From: Paraburkholderia sp. DHOC27
GTDB taxonomy: Bacteria; Pseudomonadota; Gammaproteobacteria; Burkholderiales; Burkholderiaceae
NCBI RefSeq assembly: GCF_003429005.1
Contig: NZ_QVQV01000003.1
Coordinates: forward strand, 124,723 to 188,722
Length of the DNA stretch: 64,000 bases
Reading direction: 5' to 3'
This document shows positions 27,567 through 36,639 of this stretch, piece by piece (the first letter of the stretch is position 1; every line of letters begins with the position of its first letter). Under the pieces are notes generated by a model, which saw nothing but the letters and a program-made list of their open reading frames with translations, was not told where the DNA came from and searched no databases. Position numbers and translations under genes: made by a program.

Positions 27567-29366
27567 TTACGCCTTCGCTTCCGGCTGACGCAAGCGGATG
27601 TGCAACTCGCGCAACTGGCGCTCGTCCACTTCGCTCGGTGCCTGCGTGAGCAGATCCTGCGCACGTTGCGTCTTCGGGAACGCGATCACGTCGCGAATCG
27701 AATCGGCGCCGGCCATCATCGTGATGATGCGGTCGAGACCAAACGCAATACCACCGTGCGGCGGCGCGCCGTATTGCAGCGCGTCGAGCAGGAAGCCGAA
27801 CTTCGCGCGCGCTTCTTCGGCGTTGATCTTCAGGGCACGGAACACCTTGCTCTGCACTTCCTCGCGGTGGATACGCACCGAGCCGCCGCCGATTTCCCAG
27901 CCGTTCAGCACCATGTCGTAGGCCTTGGCGAGACAGCGGGCCGGATCCGTTTCGAGGTACTCGAGGTGCTCGTCCTTCGGGCTCGTGAACGGGTGATGCG
28001 CGGCGACGTAGCGGTTTTCTTCCTCGTCGTATTCGAACATCGGGAAGTCCACCACCCACAGCGGCTTCCAGCCCTTCTCGACGAGACCATTGGCCTTGCC
28101 GAATTCCGAATGACCGATCTTCAGACGCAGGGCGCCGAGGCTGTCGTTCACGACCTTCGCGCGATCTGCCGCGAAGAAAATGATGTCGCCGTCTTGTGCG
28201 TGGGTACGCTCGATGATGGCCTTGACCGCTTCGTCGTGCAGGTTCTTGACGATCGGGCTTTGCAGACCGTCACGGCCCTTCGCGACTTCGTTGACCTTGA
28301 TCCACGCCAGACCCTTGGCACCGTAGATGCGCACGAATTCCGTGTAGCTGTCGATATCGCCACGCGAAAGCTCGCCACCCTTCGGCACGCGCAGGGCGGC
28401 CACGCGGCCGTCCTTGGTGTTGGCCGGCGTGCTGAACACCTTGAAGTCGACGTCGCGAACAGCGTCGGTCAGGTCGGTGAATTCGAGCTTCACGCGCAGG
28501 TCCGGCTTGTCCGAACCGAAGCGGCGCATCGCTTCCGAGTACTGCATGACCGGGAATTTTTCGTCGAGGTCGACGTCGATCGTCACCTTGAACACGTGGC
28601 GGATCATCGCCTCGAACAGGTCACGAATTTCCTGCTCGGAGAGGAACGAGGTTTCGCAGTCGATCTGCGTGAATTCCGGCTGGCGGTCGGCGCGCAGGTC
28701 TTCGTCGCGGAAGCACTTGACGATCTGATAGTAGCGGTCGAAATTGGCGACCATCAGCAGTTGCTTGAAGAGCTGCGGCGACTGCGGCAGCGCGAAGAAC
28801 TGGCCGGCATTGGTACGCGACGGCACCAGGTAGTCGCGCGCGCCTTCCGGCGTGCTCTTCGTGAGCATCGGCGTTTCGATGTCGATGAAGCCCTGGTCGT
28901 CCAGATACTTGCGCACTTCGATGGCCACGCGATAACGCAGACGCAGGTTGTGCTGCATCTGCGGACGGCGCAGGTCGAGCACGCGATGCGTGAGGCGCGT
29001 GGTTTCCGAGAGGTTGTCGTCGTCGAGCTGGAACGGCGGCGTGACCGATGCATTCAGCACGGTCAACTCGTGGCACAGCACCTCGATCTTGCCGCTCTTC
29101 AGACCGGCGTTGGTGGTGCCCTCCGGGCGATTGCGCACGACGCCCTTGATCTGCACGCAGAACTCGTTGCGCACACCTTCGGCAGTCTTGAACATCTCCG
29201 CGCGATCCGGGTCGCACACGACCTGAACGAGGCCTTCGCGATCGCGCAGGTCGATGAAGATAACGCCGCCGTGGTCACGGCGACGGCTCACCCAGCCGCA
29301 CAGCGACACGGTTTGGCCCAGCAGATGTTCGGTCACCAGACCGCAGTATTCAGATCGCATCGACAT
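27567..29366 (-). CDS. aspS: aspartate--tRNA ligase
   Basis: A 599-residue class II aminoacyl-tRNA synthetase of the long bacterial type. In order: OB-fold anticodon domain ([25 protein letters not shown], residues 20-110), catalytic core with motif 2 ([21 protein letters not shown]), the bacterial insertion domain (about 290-420) and motif 3 ([12 protein letters not shown]). The annotated ATG gives [10 protein letters not shown]; an ATG two codons later is also possible. A terminator follows and the DUF502 gene precedes it by 71 bases. Confidence 0.97.
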   Translation of the reverse strand: MSMRSEYCGLVTEHLLGQTVSLCGWVSRRRDHGGVIFIDLRDREGLVQVVCDPDRAEMFKTAEGVRNEFCVQIKGVVRNRPEGTTNAGLKSGKIEVLCHELTVLNASVTPPFQLDDDNLSETTRLTHRVLDLRRPQMQHNLRLRYRVAIEVRKYLDDQGFIDIETPMLTKSTPEGARDYLVPSRTNAGQFFALPQSPQLFKQLLMVANFDRYYQIVKCFRDEDLRADRQPEFTQIDCETSFLSEQEIRDLFEAMIRHVFKVTIDVDLDEKFPVMQYSEAMRRFGSDKPDLRVKLEFTDLTDAVRDVDFKVFSTPANTKDGRVAALRVPKGGELSRGDIDSYTEFVRIYGAKGLAWIKVNEVAKGRDGLQSPIVKNLHDEAVKAIIERTHAQDGDIIFFAADRAKVVNDSLGALRLKIGHSEFGKANGLVEKGWKPLWVVDFPMFEYDEEENRYVAAHHPFTSPKDEHLEYLETDPARCLAKAYDMVLNGWEIGGGSVRIHREEVQSKVFRALKINAEEARAKFGFLLDALQYGAPPHGGIAFGLDRIITMMAGADSIRDVIAFPKTQRAQDLLTQAPSEVDERQLRELHIRLRQPEAKA

Positions 29367-29437
29367 GATGTTTGTCTTTCGTTATGCATTAGTTGAACGG
29401 CGCGCGTTGCGTGAAACTGGAACAATGCGCGCCGGCA

Positions 29438-30094
29438 TTACATTGGCGGCTCGATGGTGGAGCGGCGCACCTGCGCCGCAGCAGGCGCGGACGGCGCCAC
29501 CACGCCCATTGAGACAATGTACTTGAGTGCGGCGTCGACCGTCATATCGAGTTCGACTACCTCGCTCCTCGGCACCATCAGGAAGAAGCCGGACGTCGGG
29601 TTCGGCGTGGTCGGCACGTACACGCTGACGTGATCTTCCTTCAGGTGGTTGACCACGTCGCCGCCCGGAATCCCGGTCAAAAACGCAATCGTATAGGAAC
29701 CCTTGCGCGGATACTCGATCAGCAGTGCTTTGCGAAACGCATTGCCGCTGCTGGAGAGCAACGTATCCGAAACCTGTTTGACGCTGGTGTAGATCGGACC
29801 GACCACCGGAATATGCCCGACCAGCAGTTCCCACCAACTCACCAGCTTCTGCCCGACGAAGTTCTGCGTCAACAGTCCGACGATGAAAATGAACGCCAGC
29901 GTCAGCACCGCGCCGAGTCCCGGCAGGCGGAAGCCGAACAGGCGTTCCGGCTGCCATGCTTCGGGCAGCAACAGCAGCGTCTGGTCCATCGTGCCGATAA
30001 TCAGACCGAGCACCCACAGCGTGATGGCCAACGGCACCAGCACCAGCAGGCCAGTCAGAAACACGGATTTGAGCGTCGCTTTTTTCGTCGTCAT
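29438..30094 (-). CDS. DUF502 family membrane protein
   Basis: A 218-residue protein of the DUF502 family, whose biochemical role is unknown. Two N-terminal transmembrane helices (about residues 10-32 and 58-80) are followed by a soluble domain containing GHIPVVGPIYTSVKQVSDTL and IPGGDVVNHLKEDHVSVYVPTTPNPTSGFFLMVPRSEV, the parts typical of the family. The ATG at 30094 is chosen; the frame stays open upstream but encodes an arginine-rich stretch overlapping the FmdB gene. It sits between fmdB and aspS on the same strand, a common Burkholderiaceae arrangement. Confidence 0.88.
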   Translation of the reverse strand: MTTKKATLKSVFLTGLLVLVPLAITLWVLGLIIGTMDQTLLLLPEAWQPERLFGFRLPGLGAVLTLAFIFIVGLLTQNFVGQKLVSWWELLVGHIPVVGPIYTSVKQVSDTLLSSSGNAFRKALLIEYPRKGSYTIAFLTGIPGGDVVNHLKEDHVSVYVPTTPNPTSGFFLMVPRSEVVELDMTVDAALKYIVSMGVVAPSAPAAAQVRRSTIEPPM

Positions 30095-30179
30095 GGGTAT
30101 CGCCAGTGGGCCGCCCCGGCGTGGCCGGAAGCGACGGGTGCGCCGCCTTGCAGAGTGAATGCAGAGGCGGCTACGCTCG

Positions 30180-30572
30180 TTACGTACTGCCGGAGCCGCT
30201 CGAAGAAGCCGGCGTGGCCGCGGGCGCTGCCGGTGCGGCGGCGGTACTGCTGCTCGCGCCGCTGCCCGTGCTATTGCTATTGCCCGAAGCGCTCTCCGAC
30301 GACGCGCTCGCTGTGAAGGACGCCTCGCCATTGGCCGGCGCAGCGCCGTTGCCACTGGCATTGGCGGCCGGTGCCGCCTTGGCGTTGTTGCCGCCACGGA
30401 AATCCGTCACGTACCAGCCTGAACCCTTAAGCTGGAATCCAGCTGCGGTCACCTGTTTGCGGAAGGTTTCGTTTCCGCACTCAGGGCACTTCGTCAGGGG
30501 GGCGTCGCTCATCTTCTGAAGCACGTCCTTCCCGAAGCCGCATGACTCGCAGCGATAAGCGTAGATCGGCAT
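30180..30572 (-). CDS. FmdB family zinc-ribbon protein
   Basis: A 130-residue protein starting MPIYAYRCESCGFGKDV. Its first 60 residues form a FmdB/CxxC_CxxC regulatory zinc ribbon with CESC and CPEC pairs and the ending GFQLKGSGWYVTDF that typifies the family. The remaining half is a low-complexity Ala/Ser/Gly/Asn tail (residues 65-130) with no domain, probably disordered. Such proteins often precede DUF502-aspS in beta-proteobacteria, as here. Function is not known. Confidence 0.85.
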   Translation of the reverse strand: MPIYAYRCESCGFGKDVLQKMSDAPLTKCPECGNETFRKQVTAAGFQLKGSGWYVTDFRGGNNAKAAPAANASGNGAAPANGEASFTASASSESASGNSNSTGSGASSSTAAAPAAPAATPASSSGSGST

Positions 30573-30737
30573 GATCTTTTCCCTACGTTAATCTGATAAA
30601 CGCTTGCAAAGCCTTGAATTATAGCCGCAAACAATTCCCCACCCCCGATTTTGGGGGCGAGCGGCTGGCACAGCCGCCGCTGCCTCAAATGAGGGTGAAC
30701 CGCGCAGGCTCAAGCCGCCGCATGCCGGTCACATCCA

Positions 30738-31382
30738 TCACCGCCCCGCCCGGCGACGCCAGGTGAGCCAGCGCTCGCGGCCCTGGAACACCTCGATCGA
30801 ATCGCTGACCGGCTCGTCTTCGAGCAGTTCGAAGGACGGCGACAAGAGTGCATCCAGTTCGGCGCGCTCGATGCCGAAAGGCGGCCCCTTCGACGTCTTG
30901 CCGAGGAAATAGAAGCCGGCGAGCAGCGCGCCAGCCGGCAACAGTTCGGCCATGCGCTGCGCATAGTCATTCCGGCGCGCAAGCGGCAGCGCGCACAGAA
31001 ACGCGCGCTCGTAAATCCAGCCGGGCGGCTGCGGCGGTTGCCAGGCGAAGAAGTCGGCCTGTTCCACGACCTGCGCGTACGCGCCCAACTGGGCACGCGC
31101 GTTGGCCACGGCGGCTGGGGAAAAATCAATGGCCTGCACCTGACGGCCTTCACGCGCGAGCCAAAGCGCCTCCCACGCGTTGCCACAGCCGGGAATCAGC
31201 ACGGCAAGCTGCGGATGTCGCGCGGCGAACGTCTTGAATGCGGCGGGCACACCGGCTTGATCCCACGGGGTGAAACCGCGTTCGAAGCGCTCGTCCCAGA
31301 AGGCCGGCGAGTTGGGGTCACGGGCGACGAACTCAACGCCGGGCGGGTTGGCCAGGTCCTCTGGCCGCTTGGGATCGCTCAT
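30738..31382 (-). CDS. TPMT-like SAM-dependent methyltransferase
   Basis: A 214-residue class I methyltransferase resembling the thiopurine S-methyltransferase family. Recognisable parts are FWDERFERGFTPWDQAGVP (N-terminal substrate lid), the SAM-binding LIPGCGNAWEALWLAREGRQVQAIDFSPAAV and the motif IV region ERAFLCALP. The natural substrate is unknown; bacterial relatives methylate thiols, selenium or tellurium compounds. The ATG at 31382 follows an AAGGAG at good spacing; an upstream in-frame start 13 codons earlier is less likely. It follows ubiB by 78 bases on the same strand. Confidence 0.86.
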   Translation of the reverse strand: MSDPKRPEDLANPPGVEFVARDPNSPAFWDERFERGFTPWDQAGVPAAFKTFAARHPQLAVLIPGCGNAWEALWLAREGRQVQAIDFSPAAVANARAQLGAYAQVVEQADFFAWQPPQPPGWIYERAFLCALPLARRNDYAQRMAELLPAGALLAGFYFLGKTSKGPPFGIERAELDALLSPSFELLEDEPVSDSIEVFQGRERWLTWRRRAGR

Positions 31383-31460
31383 GGGACGCTCCTTGCAAAA
31401 TTTGGCGTAGCTGTGCGGCACACTCGCCGCCGCACGTCCGGCAGCGCTCCCTTGATCGCG

Positions 31461-33038
31461 TCAGCCGCCGTAGACGAACACCAGCCAGGCGCGCGCGACC
31501 ACCGCGCCCACCCCTACCGCAATGCCGAACAACAGCAAACCTTGCAGCAGACGGTTGGTGCGTTTCTGTTCGAGCAGAATCTGGCGAATCATGTCGTCGC
31601 TCGGGCCGCGTTGATTCTCGTGACGCTGGGCGAGCACGTGGTGAATCAGCCGCGGCAGTTGCGGCAAGGTCTTGCTCCACTGCGGCGCCTCGATTTTCAG
31701 GCGCTCGTACCAGCCGCGCAGCCCGATCTGCTCGTTCATCCAGCGTTCGAGATACGGCTTGGCGGTCTTCCACAAATCGAGCTCGGGATCGAGCGAACGT
31801 CCAAGCCCTTCCACGTTCAGCATGGTTTTCTGCAACAGCACGAGTTGCGGCTGAATCTCCACGTTGAAGCGGCGCGAGGTGGAAAAGAGCCGCATCAGCA
31901 CCTGGCCGAGCGAGATGTCTTTCAGCGCGCGGTCGAAGTACGGCTCGCAGACCGCGCGAATCGCGCTTTCCAGTTCTTCGACGCGCGTGGTGGGCGGCAC
32001 CCATCCCGATTCCAGATGCAGCGTGGCCACCCGGTGATAGTCGCGCTTGAAGAACGCGAGGAAATTCTGCGCGAGGTAGTTTTTGTCGAAGTCAGACAGC
32101 GCGCCGATGATGCCGAAATCGAGCGCGATGTAACGCCCGAAATGCGCCGGATCGAGGCTCACCTGAATATTGCCGGGATGCATGTCAGCGTGGAAGAAGC
32201 CGTCGCGGAACACCTGCGTAAAGAAAATCTCGACGCCTTCGCGCGCCAGCTTCGGAATGTCCACGCCCGCCGCGCGCAGAGTCTCCACCTGGCTGATCGG
32301 CACGCCCACCATGCGTTCCATGACGAGCACCGTGGGCGTGCAGAACTCCCAGTACATCTCCGGCACGAGCAGCAGATCGAGCCCGGCGAAATTGCGGCGC
32401 AACTGACTGCCGTTGGCGGCCTCGCGCATCAGGTCCAGTTCGTCGTGCAGGTATTTGTCGAATTCGGCGACCACCTCGCGCGGCTTCAGACGCTTGCCGT
32501 CCGCCCACAAACGCTCGGCCCACACGGCGATATCGCGCAGCAGCGCGAGGTCGGAGTCGATCACCGGCAGCATGTTCGGGCGCAGCACTTTCACCGCGAC
32601 CGCCTTGCCCGCATGCTGGCCGGCCTTCACCTTGGCAAAGTGCACCTGCGCGATGGAGGCGCTCGCCACCGGCACCCGCTCGAAGTCGTCGAACAGCACG
32701 TCGACAGGCGCGCCCAGAGACTTCTCCACCAGCCCAATGGCCACTTCCGACGGAAACGGCGGCACCTGATCCTGCAGCTTGGCCAGTTCGTTGGCAATGT
32801 CGACCGGCAGCAGATCGCGCCGCGTGGACAGCACCTGACCGAACTTCACGAAGATCGGCCCGAGGCTCTCGAGCGCGAGCCGCAGCCGCACGCCTGGCGG
32901 CTGGTCGAACTTGCGGCCAATCGTGGTGATGCGCAACAGGAACCGCACGCGCCGGTCGTTGATGCGGCTCAGCATCATCTCATCGAGACCGAAGCGGATG
33001 ACCGTAAAAAATATCTTGAGGAAACGCAGAAAACGCAT
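31461..33038 (-). CDS. ubiB: ubiquinone biosynthesis ATPase/kinase-like protein UbiB
   Basis: A 525-residue member of the ABC1/ADCK/UbiB atypical-kinase family. Visible are the family KxGQ motif ([16 protein letters not shown], about residue 65), the nucleotide-binding region with [16 protein letters not shown], the catalytic segment [12 protein letters not shown] and DFGIIG, and a C-terminal hydrophobic hairpin (about residues 495-522) for membrane attachment. It supports coenzyme Q assembly in the UbiJ/UbiK-containing complex. The neighbouring ubiJ starts upstream with a 15-base gap, so co-translation is likely. Confidence 0.95.
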   Translation of the reverse strand: MRFLRFLKIFFTVIRFGLDEMMLSRINDRRVRFLLRITTIGRKFDQPPGVRLRLALESLGPIFVKFGQVLSTRRDLLPVDIANELAKLQDQVPPFPSEVAIGLVEKSLGAPVDVLFDDFERVPVASASIAQVHFAKVKAGQHAGKAVAVKVLRPNMLPVIDSDLALLRDIAVWAERLWADGKRLKPREVVAEFDKYLHDELDLMREAANGSQLRRNFAGLDLLLVPEMYWEFCTPTVLVMERMVGVPISQVETLRAAGVDIPKLAREGVEIFFTQVFRDGFFHADMHPGNIQVSLDPAHFGRYIALDFGIIGALSDFDKNYLAQNFLAFFKRDYHRVATLHLESGWVPPTTRVEELESAIRAVCEPYFDRALKDISLGQVLMRLFSTSRRFNVEIQPQLVLLQKTMLNVEGLGRSLDPELDLWKTAKPYLERWMNEQIGLRGWYERLKIEAPQWSKTLPQLPRLIHHVLAQRHENQRGPSDDMIRQILLEQKRTNRLLQGLLLFGIAVGVGAVVARAWLVFVYGG

Positions 33039-33053
33039 GGTTGAGCCCGGTGA

Positions 33054-33698
33054 CTAGCGCGTGCCGCGCGACGTGGCGGCGCCGCCTGGCGCATCGGCGC
33101 CACGGGCTTCGACCTTCTGTTCAAGGCGCTCGAGGCGCTTCTCGACGCGCGCCAGCGCATCACGGGCCCGCGCAAGCTCGGCATTGAAGTCGTCGAGCGC
33201 GGCGCGGCGGACCAGTTGCGGATTTTCGTCCAGCAGATATTCCGCCACCGAATCCAGCAGATTACGGCCCGTACGCCGTGCATGCTCGCCGACCGAACGC
33301 GCCAGCGTGGCCACCCGCCAGGCCGGACCGTCGCCGATGAAGCGCGCCAGATCCTCCTCCGGCTCCCAACGCAGATGCTCGGCCAGCCTGGCGATGGCCG
33401 TCGCAAACTCCGCGTCGCCCTCGATCTTGACGTGCTTCATCACCGCCGCCTGACCGCCCTGCACAAAAGCCGGCAAGGCATCGGACGGGACGGCGATGGT
33501 GACGTCGAACACCTGCGCCTCGGTTTCGTCCACGGCGGCCAGATAGCCGTCCGGCTGCACCAGCAGGATCAGATTGACAGGCGGACACGAGAGCCGGGCA
33601 GTCTTGCCGGCGTAGGGGATGAGGCGCTCGCGTGCCCACGATTCGCGGGCGAGCAGATGATTGACGGCAGCAGCGAAGGGCTTGGCGGCAAGGGTCAT
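33054..33698 (-). CDS. ubiJ: ubiquinone biosynthesis accessory factor UbiJ
   Basis: A 214-residue protein with an N-terminal SCP2 lipid-binding domain (about residues 10-115, LLVQPDGYLAAVDETEAQVFDVTIAVP) and a C-terminal helical coiled-coil region (about 150-205). UbiJ with UbiK scaffolds the soluble ubiquinone-synthesis complex and holds its hydrophobic intermediates. Start at MTLAAKPFAAAVNH (ATG 33698); the frame is open further upstream but crosses the terminator following the Tim44-like gene. It is directly upstream of ubiB. Confidence 0.88.
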   Translation of the reverse strand: MTLAAKPFAAAVNHLLARESWARERLIPYAGKTARLSCPPVNLILLVQPDGYLAAVDETEAQVFDVTIAVPSDALPAFVQGGQAAVMKHVKIEGDAEFATAIARLAEHLRWEPEEDLARFIGDGPAWRVATLARSVGEHARRTGRNLLDSVAEYLLDENPQLVRRAALDDFNAELARARDALARVEKRLERLEQKVEARGADAPGGAATSRGTR

Positions 33699-33715
33699 TG
33701 AGAGTGGCAAGAAAA

Positions 33716-33746
33716 AACCCGCGCGAGCGAGGTGCCCGCGCGGGTT
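33716..33746 (-). terminator. Rho-independent terminator after Tim44-like gene
   Basis: A 10-bp GC-rich stem (33716-33725 with 33737-33746) followed on the minus strand by a run of T residues. It lies about 70 bases past the Tim44-like stop codon and just before ubiJ, so ubiJ-ubiB transcription probably needs read-through or its own start. Confidence 0.8.
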
Positions 33747-33816
33747 CCTATTGTAACGTCCGTTCGCTTCCGGCTTGCCTCTGCCGAACGGCCAACGCTT
33801 GATGCAAGGCGCGAGG

Positions 33817-34854
33817 TCAGTGGGTACCCGCCGTCTCGCCGATCTGCTGGATGCCGGCAAGCAGCCAGCCTTCGCCGGCCCGGTTCGCTCTCGACAGGTT
33901 CCAGATCTCCGCAAACGGCTCGGCGGGCGCGCCGGCCGTCTCGCGGATCAGGCCCGAGAAGCGCACGCTGGCGAAGTATTCGTTGCCGCGATCTTCAACG
34001 CCCAGCAAGTCGGCGTTCAACTGCACGACGTCCGTCAGATTCTGCTCGGCTCCGCGCGCGTCCAGATCGACCTTCACTTCGGCAAACATTTCAGGCGTGG
34101 TGAATTCGCGGATGTCCTCGATATTGCGCACGTCCCACGCTGCCTGCAGGCGCACGAAGTAAACCTTGGCATTGCGGATGAACGCTTCCGAATCGAAGCC
34201 AGCCGGAACCGCGGGCGCCACCGGCGCCGACTGCGCGGCGTACCCACCAGGCGCGCCAAACACCGGCGCACTAACTTGCGGCGGGAACGACGGGCTCGAC
34301 TGCGCCGGCGTGAAACTCGGCTCCTGTGCATAGCTGTCGCGCCGGGCGTTCAGGCTCGGTGCGCTGCCCGCATACTCCGGCCCTGCCGCGTCACGCTTGC
34401 GGCCCACGAAGCGGCGGATCAGCCAGATTGCCAGCATGGCGATGGCGGCGATCACGAGCATGTTGGCCATTGCGCCAGCAAACGCCTCACCGAGGCCGAA
34501 GTGCGAGAGCAATGCTGCGATACCCAGACCCGCTGCCAGGCCGGCAATGGGCCCGAGCCAGCGCGAGCGGTTAGGCGTGGCGGCCGGCGCCGGAGCCGGT
34601 TGCGCCCGCTGTGCCTGAGCGGCCTGCGCGGATTGCTGGGTAGGTTGGCTGGGTTGTGCCGGCGGCGTGGTCTGACGCTGCATGGTGCTGGACTGCTGGC
34701 GACCAAAGCTGCGACCGCCGCCCATGCGACGCGCTTCGGCGTCGAGTGATGCAACGGTCGCAAACATGACCGGACCGACCATTGCTGCCAGTCCGATTCT
34801 TCTTGCCAGGGAACCCGGAGCCTTACGGGAAGATAACAAACGAGAATCGGACAT
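33817..34854 (-). CDS. Tim44-like domain membrane protein
   Basis: A 345-residue protein. An N-terminal signal-anchor helix (residues 15-37) is followed by a Gln/Pro/Ala-rich low-complexity linker (about 45-95), two hydrophobic segments (about 100-150) and a C-terminal Tim44-like domain (about 215-340, FIRNAKVYFVRLQAAWDVRNIEDIREFTTPEMFAEVKVDL). The fold resembles the membrane-docking domain of mitochondrial Tim44. The bacterial role is not settled, and membrane-associated assembly is plausible. It lies between ubiE and ubiJ on the same strand. Confidence 0.85.
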   Translation of the reverse strand: MSDSRLLSSRKAPGSLARRIGLAAMVGPVMFATVASLDAEARRMGGGRSFGRQQSSTMQRQTTPPAQPSQPTQQSAQAAQAQRAQPAPAPAATPNRSRWLGPIAGLAAGLGIAALLSHFGLGEAFAGAMANMLVIAAIAMLAIWLIRRFVGRKRDAAGPEYAGSAPSLNARRDSYAQEPSFTPAQSSPSFPPQVSAPVFGAPGGYAAQSAPVAPAVPAGFDSEAFIRNAKVYFVRLQAAWDVRNIEDIREFTTPEMFAEVKVDLDARGAEQNLTDVVQLNADLLGVEDRGNEYFASVRFSGLIRETAGAPAEPFAEIWNLSRANRAGEGWLLAGIQQIGETAGTH

Positions 34855-34891
34855 GATGGAATATTCCTTTAAAAACGGAGGGTTAGGGACC

Positions 34892-35623
34892 CTAGTATTT
34901 GGTCCCCACGTGTAAAGCTACCACACCAGCTGACAAATTGTAATATTTGACGCCGTCGAGGCCAGCTTGTTCCATCATCGTTTTTAAAGTTTCCTGGTCG
35001 GGGTGCATCCGGATGGATTCGGCCAGGTAACGGTAGCTCTCCGCGTCCTTCGCAAAGCGCTCGCCGAGCCACGGCAGCACCTTGAACGAATACACATCGT
35101 AGGCCTTTTTGAGCGGATCCCATACCTTGGAAAATTCGAGCACCAGCAGACGCCCCGCCGGTTTGAGCACGCGGCGCATTTCCGCTAGCGCCATGTCCTT
35201 GTGGGTCATGTTGCGCAGGCCGAACGCCACCGTCACCACGTCGAAATAGTTGTCCGGAAAGGGGATTTTTTCCGCATCGCAGAGCAGCGCCGGGGTGATG
35301 ATGCCCTTGTCGAGCAGCCGGTCGCGGCCTACGCGCAGCATGGATTCGTTGATGTCCGTATGCCAGACCTCGCCGGTCGGGCCCGCTTTTTTGGCGAATT
35401 CCTTCGAAAGGTCGCCCGTGCCGCCCGCAATATCCAGCACCTTGTAGCCCGGCCGCACGTTCGCCTGGGCGATCGTGAATATCTTCCAGGCCCGGTGCAA
35501 CCCGCCCGACATCAGGTCGTTCATCAGGTCGTAGTTGGCGGCAACGGAGTGGAACACGCCCGCCACCTTCTGCGCTTTGTCCTGTTCGTCGACCGTCTGA
35601 AAGCCGAAGTGGGTTTTGCTCAT
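34892..35623 (-). CDS. ubiE: bifunctional ubiquinone/menaquinone C-methyltransferase
   Basis: A 243-residue SAM-dependent enzyme that performs the C-methylation step of ubiquinone synthesis. The family patterns [21 protein letters not shown] (N-terminus), [20 protein letters not shown] (SAM loop), [10 protein letters not shown] and [16 protein letters not shown] are intact. The ATG at 35623 is preceded by AAAGGA; the frame is open upstream but the added sequence is not family-like. In a beta-proteobacterium without evident menaquinone genes here, ubiquinone is the main product. Confidence 0.96.
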   Translation of the reverse strand: MSKTHFGFQTVDEQDKAQKVAGVFHSVAANYDLMNDLMSGGLHRAWKIFTIAQANVRPGYKVLDIAGGTGDLSKEFAKKAGPTGEVWHTDINESMLRVGRDRLLDKGIITPALLCDAEKIPFPDNYFDVVTVAFGLRNMTHKDMALAEMRRVLKPAGRLLVLEFSKVWDPLKKAYDVYSFKVLPWLGERFAKDAESYRYLAESIRMHPDQETLKTMMEQAGLDGVKYYNLSAGVVALHVGTKY

Positions 35624-35690
35624 CGCGTTCGTCCTTTCGCGTATTCTGGATTGTTGCGCCGCGTCAGCACGGCAGTCAGGCCGAATCGTA

Positions 35691-36104
35691 TCAGTGACAG
35701 TGCCCGTGCGCAGCACCGCTTGCCGCCATCGGCGCGTCGCGATCGACGCCTGCCGCTGCAAGTTTGTCGAGATATTCGCGCCAGAGTTCATCCTGACGGG
35801 TGGCGAGGTCGTACAGCAGGTCCCACGAATAGAGGCCGGTGGAGTGGCCGTCCGAGAAGGTAGGCTGGAGCGCGTAGTTACCCACGCCTTCCAGCGACAC
35901 GATCGTCACCTCGCGTTTGCCGGTCTGCAATGTTTCCTGCCCCGGCCCGTGGCCGCGCACTTCCGCAGAGGGCGAATACACGCGCAGCAATTCGAACGGC
36001 ACGCGGAACGCTTCGCCGTTGGCGTACTGCAATTCGAGCACGTGCGATTTGGCATGCACCACCACGCCGGTGGGGACCGGTGTGTCGGGGGTCAGTCCAC
36101 TCAT
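35691..36104 (-). CDS. DUF971 (GBBH-like N-terminal domain) protein
   Basis: A 137-residue protein consisting of a single domain like the N-terminal part of gamma-butyrobetaine hydroxylase. The beta-rich core [28 protein letters not shown] and the central [33 protein letters not shown] are recognisable. Its tail ends with the His-rich GAAHGHCH. The catalytic oxygenase domain is absent, as in most bacterial members; an iron-sulfur assembly link has been suggested for relatives. The ATG at 36104 is preferred over one 13 codons upstream. It precedes ubiE by 67 bases. Confidence 0.85.
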   Translation of the reverse strand: MSGLTPDTPVPTGVVVHAKSHVLELQYANGEAFRVPFELLRVYSPSAEVRGHGPGQETLQTGKREVTIVSLEGVGNYALQPTFSDGHSTGLYSWDLLYDLATRQDELWREYLDKLAAAGVDRDAPMAASGAAHGHCH

Positions 36105-36176
36105 GTTGACCTCGTAAGAAGGGCCTCGTGCCGCTTTGGGCAACGGGCCCCGAAGGAAGACAGATTGATAGGACGC

Positions 36177-36605
36177 TCAGCCCAATACGTGTTCGATTTC
36201 CTGGCGCACGGCTTCGCGCAGCAGTGTGGCCTGCGCGCGCCGCGACGACAGCATCGCTTCGGACACGGTACGCTGACGCGGCGCCCAGATCGGCAGCGGG
36301 AAATGAGCGTCGTTCGAAAAGCGCGGAATCACATGCCAATGCACGTGCGGCACCTGGTTGCCAAGGCTCGCCAGGTTCACCTTGACCGGTTGCAGGATGC
36401 GCCGCATCGCGCGTTCCACCGCGTAGACCACACGCATCAAGCGGTCGCGGTCGCTCTCACCCAGATCCGAGAATTCGGCAACGTGCGTGTTCCAGATTAC
36501 CCGGCAAAAACCCGGGTAGTCGTGTTCATCGGCAAGAACGACGCGCATCGCATCGTCCTGCCACAGCACAGTGCCGCCATCTTCACGGCAAAATACACAT
36601 TCCAT
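36177..36605 (-). CDS. HIT family nucleotide hydrolase/transferase
   Basis: A 142-residue histidine-triad protein. The catalytic HVHWHVIPR is at about residues 86-94 (H-phi-H-phi-H), and the N-terminal CVFCREDGG carries two cysteines that may bind zinc as in some HIT proteins. Relatives hydrolyse adenosine phosphoramidates or diadenosine polyphosphates. The ATG at 36605 is 35 bases past the stop of the large oxidoreductase gene; a start 24 codons upstream would overlap that gene. It belongs to a same-strand run with DUF971 and ubiE. Confidence 0.88.
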   Translation of the reverse strand: MECVFCREDGGTVLWQDDAMRVVLADEHDYPGFCRVIWNTHVAEFSDLGESDRDRLMRVVYAVERAMRRILQPVKVNLASLGNQVPHVHWHVIPRFSNDAHFPLPIWAPRQRTVSEAMLSSRRAQATLLREAVRQEIEHVLG

Positions 36606-36639
36606 CGTAGTCCTCAAGCGGAAACAGTCAGTCGTGCCA

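Noticed and set aside
30642..30657. CCCCC/GGGGG hairpin after the TPMT-like gene
   Set aside because: Only a five-base stem and no T-run on the minus strand; too weak for a terminator.
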